A DNA stretch of 14,231 nt from Euperipatoides rowelli (lineage: Eukaryota; Onychophora; Udeonychophora; Euonychophora; Peripatopsidae): NCBI GenBank assembly GCA_003024985.2, contig PXIH01S0032483.1; one strand, 5' to 3'. A model generated the notes under the pieces. The model had not been told where the DNA came from. It ran no database searches and was given only the letters and a program-made list of their open reading frames with translations. Every line of letters begins with the position of its first letter. The first letter of the stretch is position 1. Of the stretch, positions 8,620 to 14,231 are shown piece after piece. A program made the position numbers and the translations under genes.

Positions 8620-9740
8620 CTTTAGATTAGTGATGGGTCTGAGTCGTTCATTTGAGGTGAACTAGTTCATGGTCTCATTCACCAAAATGAGTTATTCATA
8701 ATGAGTCGTTCATAATGAGTCAATCAAAACTTTCTCTTGATCTAATGAGAATCACCGAGATTTAGCTTTTTTTTTTTATTAATGAGGTGAGGTCAACTGA
8801 CCAGGTCAATACAATAGACTGACTGATCAAGCTATAGCCTATATTTTTCAGATCTTCATTTAGAATAATTCTAAATCTAGTGACTCGTCACAACAATTCA
8901 CATTTTTAAAAATCTTTTATGCTTGTATTATCAAGCTACCATGTCTAATTTTCAAATCAAATTCAGTCATAATTTTTTATTTATTAACTAAGAATTATAC
9001 TAAAAGTGTTTACTAAATTTATTAATATTTATTAACATAGGCGGAATGTCTATCTGACGCTTTATCTATTAGCAAGAAAAAGGTTATGTTTAGTTGAACA
9101 TCTGTTTTTATTTTATTTAACAAAACAACGTTCAATTTGACCAATTACAGTTCCCTGTGAAAGAATCTTTTCTAAAACAGGAGATTATAAAAAAAAAAGT
9201 TTCAGTACTTGTATTTTTGCACGCTAATTTATTAAATGTGTTTTTTTAATTAACATTGATTATAAAATAAAGGCAATCTTATTGAATATTTTATTTCATT
9301 TTTTATTAATACAAAAGAGATCATACGCTGTCTACTTTGCTTGAACAGTTATAAAAATTAGAGTACTTATAATTAAATCATTATACTAAAACAATTGTTG
9401 TTCTTGAGTCTACTCAAAATGATAAAAATTGAATTTTAAGTTTCGGTTCTATTTTTTTTTTCATACCGTAGAGTGAAGACTATCTTATAAATTATTATTT
9501 GCAGCAAAATTTAGATTTGACAAATATTTTATTGTTTGGGATATTATAAGCTTAATTTATATTGTATTTTTAATATTTATTAATTTTATTTAAGTTTGTT
9601 TAATGCTTAATATTGAGCCAAAATGATGCTGTCAACGTTTCTTTTTTTTTTCAATGGTGTCGTGAACGACATGTTCATTTCAAATGAGCGAAGAGTGAGC
9701 GCTCACATTCGAGAGTCGTTCAAAATGAACTACTTTAGAT
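8620..9740. mobile_element. 1105-bp non-autonomous hAT element with 8-bp target duplication
   Basis: The octamer CTTTAGAT occurs at 8620-8627 and again at 9733-9740. Between them the element (8628-9732) starts TAGTGATGGGTCTGAGTCG and ends GAGTCGTTCAAAATGAACTA. Eight-base duplications are the hAT rule, and this one fits the nTnnnnAn pattern. TAGTGATGGG is a familiar hAT start. The right end lacks the complement of TGATGGGTCTGAG but keeps CTA at the edge. Its reverse complement aligns if about 16 bases were lost, giving TAG joined to TTCATTTTGAACGACTC. Subterminal GTTCAT/ATGAAC motifs recur at both ends and could be transposase-binding sites. The interior is AT-rich with no transposase, so it depended on another element for movement. 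Confidence 0.8.
8686..8727 (+). repeat. three-copy 14-base subterminal repeat
   Basis: AATGAGTTATTCAT, AATGAGTCGTTCAT and the more diverged AATGAGTCAATCAA follow each other without spacing. They sit about 60 bases inside the left end of the hAT element. Such subterminal arrays are known in hAT elements as transposase contact sites, and that role here is inferred. Confidence 0.65.
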
Positions 9741-10769
9741 GTAGTCCAATAGAGCCACATGTGTAAATGAAGACGGATTGATTAAACTGAAATGTATGGG
9801 ACAATGAAACTACTGTATATAGGTGCTTCCCCTTCTCACAAAATTCCTGGATCCATCATCCTTCCCTGATTAAAATACATTTAAATGATTAAATCAGACA
9901 TGAATATTTAATGAATAAAAAGAATAATGACAAAAAAATTGCAATTCAATACAGTAGATGTTTTATTATTATTTCTGTTCAATTGTAACATCAAAACACA
10001 GATTATTTATGAGGTTGACTACATATGGTTATACAGTATATTACAGCATTCTAGTTTAAGTAGTTTAACAGAATAAATAGGTTAAAAAAATCTAATCCCT
10101 TCTGTTCTTATTCAAACGTTAAATCTGTTAATATTAAGTAGTTGGAAGTGAAACTTTAATGGATTAAAAGGTGTTTTTTTTTTTAATGCTGAAAACAAAT
10201 ACAGTGTATGTAGATGAATTGGAAATCAGTCAATGGAAGTGAAAAATGATGTAGATAATTAATTATTAAAATGTCAAATTAATCCTTAACCAACTAATTC
10301 ATTAGTTCATGGTTGTCTAGAAGAGAAAGAATTCAATTAGAACAAGTACATTTTTACCTCAATAGCAATCCATTTATATGCCTTCAGGATGCTTTAAATA
10401 TTATTGCTTGACTGCTTTAATAAATCACACAAGTTTATAACTGCTAATATCAATAACAAGAACTTGCAAGTGGGTGAAAGTGAGTAGGAAGGATTAAAAA
10501 AAGATTTGAATCCCTACTCCCATTCAAAAATATTTTCACTTTTGGGGTTTATTAATTTTATAACAATGATTTCAAATCATTTTTATATATTTAAAATCTA
10601 AAGTATTATTGAATAGTACAGTACTAATGACATGTAATATAAATCATAAATTATACGCTTTGATAATACAGTAATAAAAAGTTTGAATTTTAACAAGAGA
10701 GAATATACAGTTGGGCTATTTCAACATGGAGTATAAAATTCATAATTGTTCCTAATGTTTTGCTGAAAT
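9741..10769. other. AT-rich stretch without a recognisable gene
   Basis: Low-complexity AT-rich DNA with scattered poly-A and poly-T. If the minus-strand exon candidate at 10770-11342 is real, this stretch would contain its 3' untranslated region and polyadenylation signal. No single signal stands out among the many A/T-rich hexamers. Confidence 0.45.
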
Positions 10770-11342
10770 TCACTGATAAACATACTCATACCAACTCCAT
10801 CCTCGGGTCTTAAAAGCTTTTTCACAATTTCTTTGCACTTCAGACTCTTTCTCAAACTTGATAACTAGGGATGAGGTATTGTTCATATTAAAATATTATT
10901 TATTGTTTTTCAACATAGAAGATTATTAGAAGGCACTCATTTACTGTGAAAATGTGTTTTACTTCCATTGAACCATTTCCTAAACTTGATAATCATAAAT
11001 CAAATTATATTCAATAATGGGACCTTCTGAACCCATTGCCACCAAAATCCCAACTCTTCAGATATGAAAAAAACATTCTAGTTTCCCATGAGATTAATTC
11101 CGTCTAGACATCACTTAAAATATAAAGGAGCTATTGTACTACAACCTCCAGTATTCCTACATCCAGGCATGTAATCCAAGGCTTAAAATCCATGGAAGAG
11201 AATACAAATCATATACGATGTCTATCGCACATGACAGCATTGATCTAGAACAGTTACCTGATATGCAAACTCTTGATTGTAAGTCGATCATTGCCTGCGA
11301 CAACCAATATAATGAATGTATTGCATCACATATGATCAGTTG
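10770..11342 (-). other. candidate last two exons of an unidentified gene
   Basis: On the minus strand an acceptor-like AACTTCAG precedes an 85-base open segment (11342 down to 11258) reading QLIICDAIHSLYWLSQAMID and LQSRVCIS. It ends at CAG|GTAACT. An acceptor-like CATCCCTAG precedes a second segment (10864 down to 10770) reading VIKFEKESEVQRNCEKAFKT and RGWSWYEYVYQ, then TGA. Joining at these sites keeps one frame (phase 1) across a 393-base GT-AG intron, and the second segment is charged and not low-complexity. Against it: each piece is short, the first is also open on the plus strand, no upstream exon was found, and no family is recognised. Confidence 0.22.
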
Positions 11343-11906
11343 CTGAAGTTATTAAAAATCATCATGGACTCCTAAAATATAAAATCTGATATTGAACTAT
11401 GATTAATTCATAATTATATAGTTCCATTATTTAGCAGTTTGAATATGAGGGTGGAAAGAAACCTTTCACGGAGTAAAAATAAAAGCTAAATGTTTTTGCT
11501 TATCATTTAGTGTGGGGTTTATAGTGATGAAAGTACCATTTGGTAAACAGCCTATACTAAATATAGACTGATTTACCATATCGAGTATGACTACAGAATA
11601 ATTTTTGGGCTAAATTAAAAAAAAAATGATAATGGAGGTTTCTTCTCTCTTTTTTAAATAATCTTATTCAATTTATTTTATAACAACATTCCTCTTTTTT
11701 AACCAATTTCTCATCAAAATGTGTTTTCTTATTATTATAATTATTACTTTATTGTCTTGAAGTAATAATGCTATTAGGATGGATACTTTTCTGTGATCAA
11801 TTACAACATAATAAAAAGTAAATAAATAAAAAGCTATGTCATTTATATGACATTTAAATTTATTTTAATAAATTTACAGTATATTTAAGTACATTGGACT
11901 TTATTA
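11343..11906. other. AT-rich stretch without a recognisable gene
   Basis: Low-complexity AT-rich DNA up to the left flank of the CpG-rich element. No coding frame, terminus or RNA structure was supported. Confidence 0.5.
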
Positions 11907-12244
11907 AGGCCGGCGCCACATGAAAGATCGTTGACTCGCGATGAAATTCAGTAAAAAAGGAAACAGGTGTCATACTCAATGTGTGTTACCTCGCGGTAGT
12001 TTTAAACTAGTGACTTTTGTTGTATAAAAAGGTGGGCATGGTTTCAACGTGAGTTGACGCTCAAATTTTTAAAGCCATTTCTATAATTATTTCACCCGAA
12101 AACCAACACAGGTCACCGCGGGTCAACGCAAAATCACTGTGCTTTCGAGTGTGGCACGGCCGATTGCAACCTATGTTCTTTAACATCACCGCGCTGCAAC
12201 GCGAGCTGTCGTATCTTTCAGTGTGGCACCGTCCTAATTTATTT
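11898..12244. mobile_element. 329-bp CpG-rich terminal-inverted-repeat element
   Basis: The element proper is 11907-12235. Its left end AGGCCGGCGCCACATGAAAG, continuing ATCG, matches the reverse complement of its right end, AGGACGGTGCCACACTGAAA, continuing GATACG. The imperfect similarity runs on through a CTCGCG block to about 40 bases. The flanks ACTTTATTA (11898-11906) and AATTTATTT (12236-12244) agree at 7 of 9 positions, a possible decayed 9-bp target duplication, but in AT-rich DNA this is weak. It is GC- and CpG-rich against AT-rich surroundings, suggesting a relatively recent arrival. No coding capacity. Superfamily not assigned. Confidence 0.6.
12115..12236 (+). repeat. duplicated right terminus inside the 329-bp element
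   Basis: ACCGCGGGTCAACGC at 12115 followed by GAGTGTGGCACGGCCGA to 12163 is repeated as ACCGCGCTGCAACGC at 12188 followed by CAGTGTGGCACCGTCCTA to 12236. The spacing is about 73 bases. The inner copy therefore looks like a second, slightly diverged version of the terminal repeat, as in elements with subterminal end duplication or end-to-end insertion. Confidence 0.6.
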
Positions 12245-12563
12245 TTAACTATATGATTAAGTTATGACTTTTAGAAAATGTAGGTATGTCATAAAAGTTA
12301 TGATTATAAAATTTGTTAAAATGAAAAGAAAACAGAACTGTTGCATTGTGGTCAGGAATCAGATACGGTATTGCCTATGATGGTTCATTTTTCAATTATA
12401 TCATATGACAGGGCTCGAATTTCATGGTAGCTCGGTAACGCATATCTACCAAAAAAAAGATTTGGCTACCACATTATGAACAAGAGTAGCCCGGCTTGGC
12501 TACTAAAATTAAACATTTATTTAAAAAAAAATTGCTTGTTGAAATTAACGATAAATTATTTAA

Positions 12564-12792
12564 CAATATAAACCCCCACCAGTTTGAACCCCTCAGTCAA
12601 AAAAAAAAAATTTAATCGACTAATGGTAGGTCTGAGATCCAAACAGAATACTAACGTCTGGATCTCAGACCTACCAATAGATGCTAATTTTTTTTTTTTA
12701 ATGGATTATATAGGAATTCTGTTCAATCTGAACAACTCGACAGTCCGAACAGGACTTGGCCCCAGTTAATTTGGACTAGAGGGGTTTTACTG
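12564..12792. mobile_element. nested pogo/Tigger-like miniature element
   Basis: The right end reads TAGAGGGGTTTTACTG at 12777-12792 followed by TA. Reversed it is CAGTAAAACCCCTCTAGTCC, then AAATTAACTGGGGCC, then GTTCGGACTGTCGAGTTG. This is the arrangement of pogo/Tigger-type Tc1/mariner termini: CAGT...ACC, then a TCCGAA-like block and an AACTGGG block, with TA target. The left end is more decayed: CAATATAAACCCCCACCAGT and TTGAAC from 12564. It lies wholly inside the CAGGG-ended element and so must be younger than it. The 61-codon frame across 12584-12769 merely translates these ends and the hairpin. Confidence 0.5.
12624..12676. repeat. perfect 18-base inverted repeat (hairpin)
   Basis: TGGTAGGTCTGAGATCCA at 12624-12641 is perfectly complementary to TGGATCTCAGACCTACCA at 12659-12676 across a 17-base loop. 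Beyond one mismatch, CTA (12620-12622) pairs with TAG (12678-12680). The A-run ending at 12610 faces a poly-T run starting near 12690, so the palindrome may extend to about 100 bases. A pairing this perfect is unusual in an otherwise decayed neighbourhood. Confidence 0.85.
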
Positions 12793-13380
12793 TATATATT
12801 TTTAATATATCAATTTATAATAAAATAATTGTTGCAATAAAACTAGAATAAGTTTCCACTTGTTGACATTGTGATTAAAATTTTTGCACGCCAACGAAGA
12901 GCCATCTCATAATTTATTAAAAATAATATATTTTAAAAATTCACTGGGCTGCACTGTATATATGTTGTTTAAAGCATATTTTGTCTCCACAAAAGCTTGT
13001 TTCCTTTGTTGTTGGTCCTCCTTTTATTTTTTTGAGAAAATATTGTGATAGCCCAACAAGCTAGAAATATACTGCCACTGTTGCTAATCTTAATATTGTT
13101 TTTTTTAAACATATAAATTACAGTAAGGTACCAAATTAGTCTAATTAAGAAATTAAATTATTTTTTTATGTCTTTAAATTCTAATAATTTAATCTATTGA
13201 TATTTCACTGAGGCAAGTAAGAATAATTGATTAAATTTGTAAGTTTGGCTGCTGTTTAAATTAAATTCCCAGACATCCCGTTAGTCGGGCTACCAAAATG
13301 TTCTGTGGGCTACCAAATTTCATGTGGCAGTAGCCTGACAAGACTACTTAAAAAATTGATGAAATTCAACCCCTGTATGA

Positions 13381-14231
13381 TATTTAAATAAGTCATGCAC
13401 AATTTATATCTGATGGAATTTGTATAGAAATCGTACTGTCTGACATGGCCTTAATATATGGATAGTACCAAATTGTTCAATGTCAGAGATTTAGATAAAT
13501 TCCTGAGTGATAAAATATAATTTTGCACAGCCCTTACAATAAGTTTGTATTTTAATTATGGCTTTAACAAAAAAAAATCATATAAAGTTTCACATGTTTC
13601 CTTATATTACTAGTCCAATCTGGAGGCTTAAATGATCAGCACTATTTCTTTTTTCTTTTTTATAAATCATTATGATCTATCAAGAAAAAGTCATACACAC
13701 AAATGAAAACTCTAACCTAAAATATTTATTTTAGATAAGCTAAAAATATTAGCAAAGTTCTGTTCATTTTTCAAAAAATAGAATTATGCATTTATAGACA
13801 CCATTTTTCTCATAAAACAAGAATTAAAATACTTCTATTTTTAGCTAACGCTTCATATTAATGTTTTCAATTTTAATTGTGTAAATAATTCAATAAATCT
13901 GAAGATTAATTTTGTAATATAAACTACAGAAATACTTGAAGAGTTATATTGCAATTGATTAACAGGTGGGATATTTATTTAACAAAAAAAAAAATTTGAA
14001 ATTTAGAGATACAGTGTATAAAAACTATTAAAAGAACACAGATTAGAATATTGATCTGCCACAGAAGCTGCAATATAAAAAAAATAACAGTATGAGGCAA
14101 TTTTATCCTGCAATATAGAAAAGTTGAGATGAGCTGACAAAATTGTTAATCTAATATTGAACGGCATCATGAAGTTTAATCTTCGTAGGCTACAAGAATT
14201 ACAAAGGAAAATTTGCCCTTTAAAAATAATT
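13381..14231. other. AT-rich stretch without a recognisable gene
   Basis: Low-complexity AT-rich DNA. The last bases carry a short open frame on the plus strand (from about 14134) running off the window. It is too short to judge. Confidence 0.5.

Larger units (their letters stand above)
12404..13380. mobile_element. 967-bp CAGGG-ended element with 5-bp target duplication
   Basis: TATGA at 12404-12408 precedes CAGGGCTCGAATTTCATGG, and the other end reads GAAATTCAACCCCTG to 13375 followed by TATGA at 13376-13380. The right end reversed is CAGGGGTTGAATTTCATC, so the inverted repeat is CAGGG(C/G)T(C/T)GAATTTCA. CAGGG ends suit hAT elements, and a minority of hAT lineages make 5-bp rather than 8-bp duplications. 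I therefore call it hAT-like, with the superfamily as inference. GGCTACCA occurs at about 12463, 13288 and 13307, with related TAGCC copies at both ends, a likely subterminal binding-site array. There is no transposase. A second element is inserted within it at 12564-12792. Confidence 0.65.

Noticed and set aside
10866-10876. TAGGGATGAGG as a possible hAT start
   Set aside because: No subterminal motifs or opposite end follow, and it is part of the acceptor region of the minus-strand exon candidate.
11134-11346. 70-codon plus-strand open frame
   Set aside because: It opens with TTG rather than ATG, the first ATG leaves about 42 codons, and no family is recognised. The opposite strand offers an equally open frame with splice-like borders.
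12584-12769. 61-codon plus-strand open frame
   Set aside because: It spans the hairpin and the pogo-like ends, so it is translation of transposon terminal sequence.
14134-14231. Open plus-strand frame running off the right edge (includes MKFNLRRLQELQRK)
   Set aside because: About 33 codons, cut by the window end, with no acceptor or family evidence to separate it from chance.
1-14231. tRNA genes, tRNA-derived SINEs and CRISPR arrays
   Set aside because: No GGTTCGA-type B box in a tRNA context, no cloverleaf and no regularly spaced direct repeats were seen.

Overview
The window is strongly AT-rich, repeat-dense eukaryotic DNA with no intact protein-coding gene. The longest open frames are 61 to 81 codons and none resembles an intact protein. 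Long A/T homopolymers, G/C tracts up to 29 bases, and decayed metazoan-type hAT and LINE fragments point to an intergenic or intronic stretch of an invertebrate nuclear genome. A mollusc, perhaps a freshwater gastropod, is my best guess. That rests on general impression, not on a diagnostic gene.

Layout. Positions 1-442 hold GGGCCC-rich ends of hAT-like elements around a roughly 90-base tandem repeat. A Helitron-like 3' terminus (minus strand) lies at 567-592. A short candidate terminal exon is at 1538-1662, and poly-G tracts with a degenerate tandem repeat cover 1945-2515. A hAT-like end is at 2870-3007. The clearest protein fossil, the C-terminal dimerisation region of a hAT transposase of the ZMYM1-like type, is at 3361-3731. 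A second hAT-type non-autonomous element is proposed at 4849-5557, and a third end runs into a C29 tract at 6036-6130. The 3' part of a non-LTR retrotransposon reverse transcriptase ORF, broken by stops and a frameshift, is at 6671-7182.

The right half holds three better-bounded DNA transposons. One is a 1105-bp non-autonomous hAT with a perfect 8-bp target duplication (8620-9740). One is a 329-bp CpG-rich terminal-inverted-repeat element with a duplicated terminus (11907-12235). One is a 967-bp element with CAGGG termini and a perfect 5-bp target duplication (12404-13380). The last contains a nested pogo/Tigger-like miniature element with an 18-bp perfect hairpin. A possible two-exon gene end on the minus strand (10770-11342) is the only other coding candidate and is weak.

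No genes here work together. The window is a record of repeated DNA-transposon insertion, nesting and decay with one LINE fragment. No tRNA, rRNA, CRISPR array or operon structure was seen.
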